From: GCA-002840015 sp033765245
Lineage (GTDB): Bacteria; Pseudomonadota; Gammaproteobacteria; Xanthomonadales; Xanthomonadaceae
Reading direction: 5' to 3'
DNA length: 14,464 nt
NCBI GenBank assembly: GCA_033765245.1
Contig: JANRIF010000253.1
Span: 1-14,464 of the forward strand
The stretch's first letter is position 1. Each line of letters begins with the position of its first letter. Shown here one piece after another: positions 7,975 through 14,464 of this stretch. The position numbers were made by a program, and so were the translations under genes. Below the pieces are notes generated by a model. It searched no databases, was not told where the DNA came from, and was given only the letters and a program-made list of their open reading frames with translations.

Positions 7975-8972
7975 GCGCCCGCGCTCGCGGCGAGACGGCG
8001 GCACTCGGCCACTGCTGCGTACAGGCTGGACGGATCGGCGACGCCGCGGCCGGCCAGCTCCAGCGCGGTGCCGTGATCCACCGCGACGCGCGGGTAGGGC
8101 AGCCCCAGGGTGATGTTCACTGCATCGGCCAGGCCCTCGTACTTGAGCGCGGCAAGTCCCTGGTCGTGGTACATCGCCAGGATCGCATCGGCCTGCGCGC
8201 GCTGCTCGGGCAGAAACGCGCTGTCCGCCGGCAGCGGGCCGCGCAGGTCCATGCCCTGCGCGCGCAGGCGCTGCAACACCGGCGTGATGATCTCGATTTC
8301 CTCGCGCCCCAGATGCCCGTCTTCACCGGCGTGCGGGTTCAGGCCCAGCACCGCGATGCGCGGCTTGGCGATCCCGAAGCGGCGCTGCAGGTCGCCGTGT
8401 AGCACCTCGATGACGCGGGTCAGGCGCGCCGCGGTGACGGCATCGGCGACCGCGCGCAGCGGCAGGTGGGTGGTGACCAGGGCAACGCGCAGGCCGAGCG
8501 TATCGGCAGCCGCAGCAGGAGGGGTGTGTGAAATGCGGGCCAACATCATCACCACATCGCAGCGCGCCCATTGCGCCAGGAGTTCGGTGGTGCCGGTGTA
8601 GGCGATCCCCGCGTCGTTCAGCGTGGCCTTGTGGACCGGGCCGGTCACCAGGCCGGCGCAGCGGCCTTCGGCGCAGGCGGTCGCGGCGAGGTGCAGGGCA
8701 TCGTATACCGCGGCGGCATTGCGCGGATCGGGCTGGCCGAAGGTGCTCGCCAGCGCCTGCGGCACCGGCTGCAATGCGAGCGCGCCGGGTTCGGCCACTG
8801 TGTCGGGCGCAAGGATGCGCAATGGCAATCCGATCGCTTCAGCAGCCTGCAGCAGGGTCTGCGGATCGGCAAATGCCAGCAGGTGCGGGGCGTGTGCGGT
8901 GTGCGCCAGGCGCACGCACAATTCCGGCCCGACGCCAGCCGGTTCGCCGGGGACCAAGGCCAGCGGTTTCAC
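7971..8972 (-). CDS. pdxA: 4-hydroxythreonine-4-phosphate dehydrogenase PdxA
   Basis: This 333-residue NAD(P)-dependent enzyme oxidises 4-phosphohydroxy-L-threonine in the DXP-dependent route to pyridoxal phosphate. It starts MKPLALVPGEPAGVGPELCV. Further blocks are TGPVHKA (110-116), the metal-ligand histidine in TTHLPLR (167-173), GLNPHAGEDGHLGREE (210-225), AMYHDQGLAALKYEG (266-280) and VDHGTALELAGRG (298-310). Two oddities: the GHTE substrate motif of E. coli reads GTTE here (127-130), and about 12 extra residues, rich in Ala and Pro, sit between MMLA and RVAL (146-161). The start is a GTG at 8972, only 3 bp after the surA stop, with no clear Shine-Dalgarno. Its stop overlaps the rsmA start. 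Confidence 0.95.
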   Translation of the reverse strand: MKPLALVPGEPAGVGPELCVRLAHTAHAPHLLAFADPQTLLQAAEAIGLPLRILAPDTVAEPGALALQPVPQALASTFGQPDPRNAAAVYDALHLAATACAEGRCAGLVTGPVHKATLNDAGIAYTGTTELLAQWARCDVVMMLARISHTPPAAAADTLGLRVALVTTHLPLRAVADAVTAARLTRVIEVLHGDLQRRFGIAKPRIAVLGLNPHAGEDGHLGREEIEIITPVLQRLRAQGMDLRGPLPADSAFLPEQRAQADAILAMYHDQGLAALKYEGLADAVNITLGLPYPRVAVDHGTALELAGRGVADPSSLYAAVAECRRLAASAGA

Positions 8973-8975
8973 GAC

Positions 8976-10271
8976 TCAGGAAACTTTGATGCGCACGTCG
9001 ATGAACGCTTCCGAGCGCATCTGGCGCAGGAAGCGTTCGTATTCCTCCTCGCCCTTGCGCCGCGCGATCACCTCGCGCGCCTGGTTGCGGCGCGATTCGT
9101 CGGTGACGTCCTGCTCGCGGCTGGCGATGCGCTGGATCATGTGCCAGCCGGCATCGCTCTGAAACACCGGCGACACCTCGCCGTCCTTGAGCGCGACGAT
9201 CTGCTGCGCCACGCCGCCGCCCCAGGCGTTTTGCTGGAACCAGCCCATGTCGCCGCCGGCGTCGCGGGTGGCGGTGTCTTCCGAGGACTCGCGCGCCAGC
9301 TTCTCGAACGATTCGCCCTTCAACACGCGGATGCGCAGGTTCTCCAGCTTGGCTTTGGCCTGCTCGGACGAGATCACCTCGGACATGCGGATCATCAGGT
9401 GTCGAGCATGGAACTCGGTGATGGTGGAGCGTCCGGTCTCGCGCGATTCGATCAGATGGATCAACTGGAAGCCAGCCGGGCCGCGGATCGGTTGGCTGAT
9501 GTCGCCATCCTTCATGTTCTGCACCAGACGGGTGAACAGATTGGGGATTTCGTTGAGGCCGCGCCAACCGAGGTCGCCGCCCTGCAGCGCGTTGGGGGCG
9601 TCGGAGTAGCGGATCGCGGCGGCGGTGAAGTCCATCTCGCCCTTGTCGATCAGTGCCTTGACCCCGGCGATCTTCTTGCTGGCAGTCTCGATCTGTTGCG
9701 GGGTGGCGGCATCGGGCAGCGCCACCTGGATGTGCGCCAGATGCACCTGCCGATCCTCGCCGCGCGCGGCCAGCGCCAGATCGATTTCGGTGTCGCTGAC
9801 CGCGACACGGCTCTGCACCACGCGCTGACGCAGGCGCTGGATCAGGATTTCGTTGCGCAGGTCGCGGCGGAACTGATCGAACGAAAGGCCGTCGGTGGCA
9901 ATCTGAGTGCGCAACTGGTCCAGCGACATGCGGTTGTTTTCGGCGACCGACTTCACCGCCTGCTCGAGCTCGGCATCGCCGATGCGGATGCCCATCTCGT
10001 TGGCGCGCTCGATCTGCAGGCGCGATACCACCAGGCGGTCGAGGATCTGCCGCTCCAGCACCGCGCGCGGTGGCAGTTGCTGGTCCTTGCCGGCGAACTG
10101 GGCCAGGAAGTTTTCGGTGGCGCGCTGCAACTCACTGTTGAGGATCACGTCCTCGTTGACGACCGCGGCGATGCCGTCGACCGGGGTCAGCGGCAGCGAC
10201 TGGGCAGGGGCCTCGCCGCTGGCGAGCAGGCTCAGCAACGACATGGCGAGGGCGGCAATCGGGGTGCGCAT
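8976..10271 (-). CDS. surA: Periplasmic chaperone / peptidyl-prolyl isomerase SurA
   Basis: This 431-residue periplasmic chaperone escorts unfolded outer-membrane proteins to the BAM complex; LptD is among its best-known clients in E. coli. A signal peptide spans about residues 1-24 (MRTPIAALAMSLLSLLASG, then APAQ). The N-terminal SurA domain follows, with VDGIAAVVNEDVILNSEL. Then come two parvulin domains: one around 175-277 with GGDLGWRGLNEIP, and one around 286-385 with GGDMGWFQQNAWG. A C-terminal helix rich in charged residues ends the protein. The length is close to E. coli SurA (428). The ATG at 10271 is chosen because GGAG (10283-10280) stands 8 nt upstream and a signal peptide begins there. 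A GTG 19 codons further up would place a charged, Cys-containing tail before the signal. Confidence 0.96.
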   Translation of the reverse strand: MRTPIAALAMSLLSLLASGEAPAQSLPLTPVDGIAAVVNEDVILNSELQRATENFLAQFAGKDQQLPPRAVLERQILDRLVVSRLQIERANEMGIRIGDAELEQAVKSVAENNRMSLDQLRTQIATDGLSFDQFRRDLRNEILIQRLRQRVVQSRVAVSDTEIDLALAARGEDRQVHLAHIQVALPDAATPQQIETASKKIAGVKALIDKGEMDFTAAAIRYSDAPNALQGGDLGWRGLNEIPNLFTRLVQNMKDGDISQPIRGPAGFQLIHLIESRETGRSTITEFHARHLMIRMSEVISSEQAKAKLENLRIRVLKGESFEKLARESSEDTATRDAGGDMGWFQQNAWGGGVAQQIVALKDGEVSPVFQSDAGWHMIQRIASREQDVTDESRRNQAREVIARRKGEEEYERFLRQMRSEAFIDVRIKVS

Positions 10272-10435
10272 GGGTCGGGCTCCGTGGCACGGCTCAGCAT
10301 CTGTGAAAAAATCGGACGTCTTTTTCACAAGCTCTCAGCGGTGCGGGCAGGGATGATCGAGGTGACGGCAGCCACCTGGGATGGACGCGGCGGACCGCTG
10401 CGATCGCCCCGCGCGACGCTGCTGGGGAACCTGGG
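10272..10435 (-). promoter_or_regulatory. lptD-surA spacer with an AT-rich palindrome
   Basis: This 164-bp gap is the largest break inside the lptD-to-apaH run. TGTGAAAAA (10302-10310) and TTTTTCACA (10321-10329) are a perfect 9-bp inverted repeat with a 10-nt centre, placed 31 nt before the surA ATG. In this GC-rich DNA such an A/T-tract palindrome stands out. On the minus strand it reads GTGAAAAAG, then a centre, then TTTTTTCACAG. It could be a repressor operator, an attenuator-like hairpin or part of a surA promoter. The rest of the gap (10330-10435) is GC-rich with no feature I can support. Confidence 0.35.
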
Positions 10436-12640
10436 TCAACGGTCGTAGCCAAGAATAGCACGCTCCAACAGCGAGCCTGTCCGCTGGCCGAACGCGCCGA
10501 GGCCGCGCAGTTCAAGTTCCAGCAAGATTCCATTGCTGGCCGCGCCCTCGCGGGTACGGATGAAGTGGCGGCCGAGCACACGCACTGCCATGCAGCAGCT
10601 TTGCCACTCGAATCCGGCCAGCGCTTCGAGCGTGGTGTTGTCGCGCAGCGAGTAGTTCCAGCGCGAGACGATGCGCCACGATGGCGACACCGGATACAGC
10701 ACCGAGCCGTCGAGCTGCTCCAGTTCGTTGTGGCGGAAGCGATAGCTGAGGTTGGCTACGCCGGATTGCAGGAAGCGGTACTGCAGGCGGAAGGCGGAGA
10801 GTTCGGTGAGCCCCTCGTCGGTGTCGATGTGTTGCGCCGCGCTCAGGGTCCAGCGGTCGTCCAGGTTGATGCCCAGTTCCAGCACCAGCGGCGAGATGTC
10901 GCGGTCGCTGATCGCCTGCCCGGGCAGGATGGTGCGCGAGGGCGAGAACAGGTAGGCCTGCGCCACGGTCGCGGTGATCAACTCGCGCCCGCTGTGGTTT
11001 TCCAGCAGCCGCGAGGTCAGCGCGAAGGTGACCTGGTTGGCTTCGGACTGGCGATCGGCGCCAGTGAACTGGTTGTCGCGGAACAGTTGCTGGTAACCGA
11101 ACGTCAGTTCCTGGGTGTCCAGCACCGGCAGGTCGGTCTGGTCGCTGCGCGGCACTCGCAGGTAATAGGCACGCGGCTCCAGGGTGTGAATCAGGCTGCG
11201 ACCGCCCAGCGTCACCGGGCGCTCGAAGAAGGCGCCCATGTCGATGCTGGCGATCGGCAGCGCGCGTGTGGGGCGTTCGTCGCCGCCCACCGCCAGACCG
11301 CGCTCGAGGTTGTAGGCGGTGTAGCGATACGCGAACTGCGGGGTGACGAACCACCAGGCGCCTTCCAGTGGCAACTGCAGATACGGCCGCAGATCGATGC
11401 GCTGGGCGCTGGGCAGACTGACGTGGTCGAATGCCACCGCTTCGGACCGCAGGCCGCCGACCAGCCAGCCGCCGAGCAGCGGCTGTTCCCAGTTGAAGCG
11501 CGCTCTCGGCAGCCGGCGGTAGGGCTCGAAATCGTCGCTCAGCACCGGGTCGGCGAGGTTCCACAGTTCCGCGCTGACCGAGGCATCCCAGTACTTGGCG
11601 CGGCCGTACAGGCCGGTGCTGCTGGCCAGCAGGCGGGTCGAGGCGGCGGTGAGCGAGTCGCCGAAGTCCTCGAAGTAGCGATCGTCGCTGATGGTGTTGA
11701 TATCGGTGCGCGCCTGCCAGTTGGCGCTCAGCGTGGTGGTGTCCTTGAGCGAGGCGAAGCCGCGGTCGCGGTGCAGGCGATCGTCGTTGGGTAGCCAGGT
11801 GGCGCTGACCACGCCCTGGCTGCGGCTGGTCAGATAGCGGAACTCGCCGCCGAACATGGCGCCGCGATCGGCCAGCCAGCGCAGCGACAACGTGGCGTCG
11901 TAGTTCGGCGCCAGATTGAGGTAGTACGGAATCAGCAGGTCGACGCCGTTGGTGGTGGACTGCCCCAGCGACGGATACAGGAAGCCGCTGCGGCGGCGGT
12001 CGTCAATCGGGAAGGTGGCGTAGGGCAGGTAGAACACCGGAACCTTGCCCAGATAAAGCGCGCCGTTGCGGACCGTGCCTTCGCCTTCCTCGCGGTCGAT
12101 GTGGATGGTGCTGCCGCGCAATTCCCATTGCCGCTGATCGGTGGGGCAGGCGGAGTAGGTGGCGTCCTTGAAATCGCCGAGCTTGCCCTTGATCACCGCA
12201 CGACGCGCGAAGCCGTTGCCTTCGCGTTCGATGACCTGGAACTGCACCTGTTCCAGCCGGGTGACGTCCTGGCCCGGCTCGCCTTCCATGTGCTGGGCGC
12301 GAAAGCGGATGCGCGGATCCTGGAACAGCACCTCGCCGTCGGCGACGAAGTGGTCGGCGTCGCGATCGTAGGTGAGGTGCGGCGTGCTCATCCACTGATC
12401 GGCGCGCTGCAATTCCACCCGATCCTCGAACACGGTGCGGTTGCGGTCCAGATACTGCATGCGTCCGGCCGTGATCACGGTGGTGTCGTCGCCCGGCGCC
12501 AGCGGCGGCTGCGCACCCGGAAACGGCGGGATCGCCTCGGCGGGCACGCATTGGGCCCAATCGGTCGCGGTCAGCGCGAGCGTGGTGGACGGCAGGGCGA
12601 TGGCAATCGCGATACTGGCGGACAGCAGGGCAATGCGCAC
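10436..12640 (-). CDS. lptD: LPS-assembly protein LptD
   Basis: This 734-residue outer-membrane beta-barrel, working with lipoprotein LptE, inserts lipopolysaccharide into the outer leaflet. A signal peptide covers about 1-23 (MRIALLSASIAIAIALPSTT..). A periplasmic LptA-like beta-jellyroll domain follows (about 50-190), then the barrel with many aromatic beta strands and the usual aromatic end region. All four disulfide cysteines of E. coli LptD have counterparts: C31 in DWAQCVP, C165 in YSACPTD and the adjacent pair C682-C683 in QSCCMAV. It is somewhat shorter than E. coli LptD (784). The start is set at the GTG 12640, with GGGAG 6 nt upstream and a signal peptide immediately after. In-frame ATGs further upstream (12739, 12781) would add Arg-rich residues before the signal. 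It heads the surA-pdxA-rsmA-apaG-apaH run, as in E. coli. Confidence 0.95.
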   Translation of the reverse strand: MRIALLSASIAIAIALPSTTLALTATDWAQCVPAEAIPPFPGAQPPLAPGDDTTVITAGRMQYLDRNRTVFEDRVELQRADQWMSTPHLTYDRDADHFVADGEVLFQDPRIRFRAQHMEGEPGQDVTRLEQVQFQVIEREGNGFARRAVIKGKLGDFKDATYSACPTDQRQWELRGSTIHIDREEGEGTVRNGALYLGKVPVFYLPYATFPIDDRRRSGFLYPSLGQSTTNGVDLLIPYYLNLAPNYDATLSLRWLADRGAMFGGEFRYLTSRSQGVVSATWLPNDDRLHRDRGFASLKDTTTLSANWQARTDINTISDDRYFEDFGDSLTAASTRLLASSTGLYGRAKYWDASVSAELWNLADPVLSDDFEPYRRLPRARFNWEQPLLGGWLVGGLRSEAVAFDHVSLPSAQRIDLRPYLQLPLEGAWWFVTPQFAYRYTAYNLERGLAVGGDERPTRALPIASIDMGAFFERPVTLGGRSLIHTLEPRAYYLRVPRSDQTDLPVLDTQELTFGYQQLFRDNQFTGADRQSEANQVTFALTSRLLENHSGRELITATVAQAYLFSPSRTILPGQAISDRDISPLVLELGINLDDRWTLSAAQHIDTDEGLTELSAFRLQYRFLQSGVANLSYRFRHNELEQLDGSVLYPVSPSWRIVSRWNYSLRDNTTLEALAGFEWQSCCMAVRVLGRHFIRTREGAASNGILLELELRGLGAFGQRTGSLLERAILGYDR

Positions 12641-12858
12641 ACGCAACTCCCACAGGAGAAATGAGGATCGCGGAGGAGTCGTCTCAGGGCGGCAGCGCTC
12701 GCCATGCCGCGTCGAAGCCGTTGCGGTCGCACCGCACATCGACCGCCGCCGCGACCGCCCGCATCCCCGAATGTCCCCCACCGCGCAATCGGCTGCAATT
12801 GTGCCCTAAGCTGGCGCTCCGATGCACCGTCGTGTGCGACGTGGTGGAGGTTGCGGTC
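12641..12858. promoter_or_regulatory. Divergent lptD / msrB intergenic region
   Basis: This 218-bp region must serve both directions. Toward lptD, CACAAT (12803-12798) resembles a -10 box; with it the lptD leader would be about 150 nt. I find no good -35. Near the lptD start the Shine-Dalgarno GGAG can pair with CTCC four bases upstream, a very short hairpin. Toward msrB, GGAGG at 12846-12850 lies 8 nt before the ATG at 12859. TGCGGT/ACCGCA (12722-12736) is a 6-bp hairpin with unknown role. The in-frame ATG at 12661 upstream of msrB is not favoured. Confidence 0.4.
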
Positions 12859-13257
12859 ATGTCTGGTCACGAATCCGACGACGCGCGCTGGCGCGCCACC
12901 CTGAGCCCCGAGCAGTACGCCGTGTGCCGCTGCAGTGCGACCGAGCCGCCGTTCAGCGGTCGCTACTGGAACCACAAGGCCGATGGCGTGTATCGCTGCG
13001 TGGCCTGTGGCGAAGCGTTGTTCGACTCCACCAGCAAGTACGAGTCGGGCAGCGGCTGGCCGAGCTTTTTCGCGCCGATCGCCGACGGCGCCGTTGCCGA
13101 GCGCGAGGACGGCTCGCACGGGATGCGGCGTATCGAAGTGCGCTGCGCACGCTGTCAATCGCACCTCGGGCATGTGTTTCCCGATGGCCCGCCGCCGACC
13201 GGGCTGCGTTATTGCGTGAACTCGGCGGCGCTGGAGTTTGGCGCGCGCGCGGAGTGA
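12859..13257 (+). CDS. msrB: Peptide-methionine (R)-S-oxide reductase MsrB
   Basis: This 132-residue repair enzyme reduces the R-isomer of methionine sulfoxide in proteins, with thioredoxin as the usual electron source. The structural zinc site is two CxxC pairs, C47-V-A-C50 and C96-A-R-C99. Other motifs are TEPPFSGRYWNH (28-39), the substrate pocket GSGWPSFF (64-71), SHLGHVFPDGP and the catalytic C119 in LRYCVNSAALEF. The ATG at 12859 has a strong GGAGG 8 nt upstream and gives the standard N-terminus. The 66-codon in-frame extension to 12661 has no signal peptide or domain character. There is no leader peptide, so it should be cytoplasmic. It is divergent from lptD and convergent with the deacetylase-family gene, 10 bp apart. 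Confidence 0.96.
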   Translation: MSGHESDDARWRATLSPEQYAVCRCSATEPPFSGRYWNHKADGVYRCVACGEALFDSTSKYESGSGWPSFFAPIADGAVAEREDGSHGMRRIEVRCARCQSHLGHVFPDGPPPTGLRYCVNSAALEFGARAE

Positions 13258-13267
13258 GGCGGGTGGG

Positions 13268-14185
13268 TCAGTCCGCCGCGAGCGCCGCCACGTGCGCCAC
13301 CACGCATTCGCGCAGCGCGCTCAGGCTGTAACCGCCTTCCAGCAGCGACACGACGCGGCCGCTGGCGCTGCGGCGCGCTTGCGCGGCCAGTTCGGCGGAC
13401 AGCCAGGCGAAGTCGGCGGCTTCCAGGTTCAGATCGGCCAGCGGATCCAGCCGATGCGCATCGAATCCCGCCGAGATCAGCAGCAACTGCGGACGAAATT
13501 GCGCCAGCGCCGGCAGCAGGCGCTCCTGCCATGCGCGCCGGAATACGGCTCCGCCGCTGCCCGCGGGTAGCGGTACGTTGACCAGATTACCGACTCCCCG
13601 CTCGTTGGCGAAGCCGGTGCCGGGATACGCCGCCGCCTGGTGCGACGAAAGGTACATCACCCGTTCCTCGGACTCGAAGATGGCCTGGGTGCCGTTGCCG
13701 TGATGGACGTCGAAATCGACGATCGCCACTCGCGTCAGTCCGTGCACTTCCAATGCGTGCGCGGCCGCCACCGCGACCGCGTTGAACAGACAAAAGCCCA
13801 TGGCGATGTCGGCGGTGGCATGGTGGCCGGGTGGGCGCACAGCGCAGAATGCACGCCGCGCATCGCCGCGCATCACTGCATCGACGCCGGCGATGCCGGC
13901 GCCGCAGGCGCGCAATGCTGCCTCGGCCGATTGCGCGCTCATGGCGGTGTCGGCATCGAGTCGGCGCAGGCCGCGCACCGGCTCATCGAGGATCTGCGCG
14001 ATCAGTTCCGGCGAATGCACGCGCTGCAATTGGCTGCGCATGGCCTGCGGCGCCTCGATCCACTGCAACTGCGGCAGCGCCGCGCGCAGCGCCTCCGCCA
14101 CCGCGAGCAGCCGCTCCGGACACTCCGGGTGGCCCGGGCCGGGATCGTGTGCGATGCAGGCGGGATGGCTGTAGATGGCCAGCAT
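13268..14185 (-). CDS. Histone-deacetylase-superfamily zinc hydrolase
   Basis: This 305-residue member of the arginase/deacetylase fold (class II HDAC, AcuC and acetylpolyamine amidohydrolase relatives) removes acyl groups from lysine or polyamine amides. The natural substrate cannot be told from sequence. It begins MLAIYSHPACIAHDPGPGHP with PERL at 23-26. The active site is complete: the His pair H121-H122 in RPPGHHA, zinc ligands D159 and H161 in DFDVHHGNGT, D242 in SAGFDAHRLDPL, and Y286 in LLEGGYS. No signal peptide is seen, so it should act in the cytoplasm. The ATG at 14185 is the first start that gives the full domain. It lies 63 bp downstream of the cobalamin adenosyltransferase gene on the same strand and may share its transcript. 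The stop is 10 bp from that of msrB. Confidence 0.93.
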   Translation of the reverse strand: MLAIYSHPACIAHDPGPGHPECPERLLAVAEALRAALPQLQWIEAPQAMRSQLQRVHSPELIAQILDEPVRGLRRLDADTAMSAQSAEAALRACGAGIAGVDAVMRGDARRAFCAVRPPGHHATADIAMGFCLFNAVAVAAAHALEVHGLTRVAIVDFDVHHGNGTQAIFESEERVMYLSSHQAAAYPGTGFANERGVGNLVNVPLPAGSGGAVFRRAWQERLLPALAQFRPQLLLISAGFDAHRLDPLADLNLEAADFAWLSAELAAQARRSASGRVVSLLEGGYSLSALRECVVAHVAALAAD

Positions 14186-14248
14186 TGGCTCAACGCCCGG
14201 CGCGGGTTTTCGCGCGCGGCCGCCAGTGGCCGCCCGCTGTTGTCGCGG
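14186..14248 (-). other. Short gap between the adenosyltransferase and deacetylase-family genes
   Basis: The 63 bp hold a small GC-rich inverted repeat: on the minus strand GCGGCC and GGCCGC face each other across 6 nt (about 14217-14234). There is no clear promoter or U-tract, so the two genes may form one transcription unit. Confidence 0.25.
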
Positions 14249-14464
14249 TCATCGCGCCGGCCTGCGATCGTGATTCCACAGCACCTCGCCGTGACCGCTG
14301 GCGCGCGCCAGCACCCGCGCCAGCACGAACAGCAGGTCGGACAGCCGGTTGATGTAGCGCAGTGCAGGTTCGCTGACGGGTTCGTTCGGATCGGCTGCCA
14401 GTTCGACGATGCCGCGCTCCGCACGGCGGCACACCGTCCGCGCCACGTGCAACGCGGCGGCACC
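14249..14464 (-). CDS. PduO-type cob(I)alamin adenosyltransferase (C-terminal part only)
   Basis: Seventy-one codons are open from the window edge to a TGA at 14249; the N-terminal part lies beyond the window. The visible protein reads GAAALHVARTVCRRAERGIV, then RYINRLSDLLFVLARVLARA, ending VLWNHDRRPAR. This is the C-terminal helix pair of PduO/MMAB-type ATP:cob(I)alamin adenosyltransferases, including the RxxxRRAER helix and the NRLSDLLFxLAR motif. The enzyme moves the adenosyl group of ATP onto reduced cobalamin to make coenzyme B12. The N-terminal ATP-binding segment cannot be checked here. Confidence 0.9.
   Translation of the reverse strand, partial: GAAALHVARTVCRRAERGIVELAADPNEPVSEPALRYINRLSDLLFVLARVLARASGHGEVLWNHDRRPAR

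Noticed and set aside
10272..10328. A 19-residue N-terminal extension of SurA from a GTG at 10328
   Set aside because: It would put a charged segment before the signal peptide. The ATG at 10271 has a good Shine-Dalgarno.
8571..10448. A 625-codon plus-strand open frame opposite pdxA and surA
   Set aside because: Antisense to two well-supported genes, with no recognisable domain.
12661..12858. A 66-codon N-terminal extension of MsrB from an ATG preceded by AGGAG
   Set aside because: The AGGAG is only 2 nt from that ATG. The extension has no signal or domain character, while the ATG at 12859 has GGAGG at ideal spacing and gives the family start.

Overview
This window is ordinary chromosomal DNA from a GC-rich gammaproteobacterium. 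Gene order and protein style point to the Xanthomonadaceae/Lysobacteraceae (Xanthomonas, Lysobacter, Luteimonas and relatives). I cannot name the genus. The block folA > < apaH-apaG-rsmA-pdxA-surA-lptD has the same order and convergence as in Escherichia coli. Here the lgt-thyA pair, which lies far away in E. coli, sits directly upstream of folA. Nearly all of the window is coding. I see no tRNA, rRNA, CRISPR array, insertion sequence, phage gene or toxin gene.

Layout: (1) 1-1973, minus strand: a DUF255/YyaL-type thioredoxin-fold protein, cut at its C-terminus by the window edge. (2) 2032-3228, plus: rlmI, divergent from it, followed by an intergenic region with a perfect 23-bp inverted repeat that looks like a REP pair. 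(3) 3430-5093, plus: lgt and thyA, overlapping at a GTGA. (4) 5094-5369: a 276-bp intergenic stretch with a degenerate 9-bp-periodic purine-rich repeat whose ends are inverted copies. (5) 5370-5858, plus: folA. (6) 5877-12640, minus: apaH, apaG, rsmA, pdxA, surA and lptD, read in the order lptD to apaH. (7) 12859-13257, plus: msrB, divergent from lptD. (8) 13268-14464, minus: a histone-deacetylase-family hydrolase, with the end of a PduO-type cobalamin adenosyltransferase upstream of it.

Functional themes: lgt (lipoprotein lipidation), surA (periplasmic outer-membrane-protein chaperone) and lptD (LPS insertion, itself a SurA client in E. coli) are envelope-biogenesis genes. thyA and folA form one metabolic unit: thymidylate synthase makes dihydrofolate and dihydrofolate reductase recycles it. 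rlmI and rsmA are rRNA methyltransferases. pdxA makes PLP, apaH degrades Ap4A, and msrB and the DUF255 protein are redox-type proteins.

I did not find a new system. The items most worth a second look are non-coding: the two inverted-repeat elements, a possible leaderless apaG promoter laid over the end of rsmA, and a small palindrome before surA. In proteins, PdxA carries a roughly 12-residue insertion and a changed substrate-motif residue. Four of the genes (rlmI, thyA, pdxA, lptD) appear to start with GTG.
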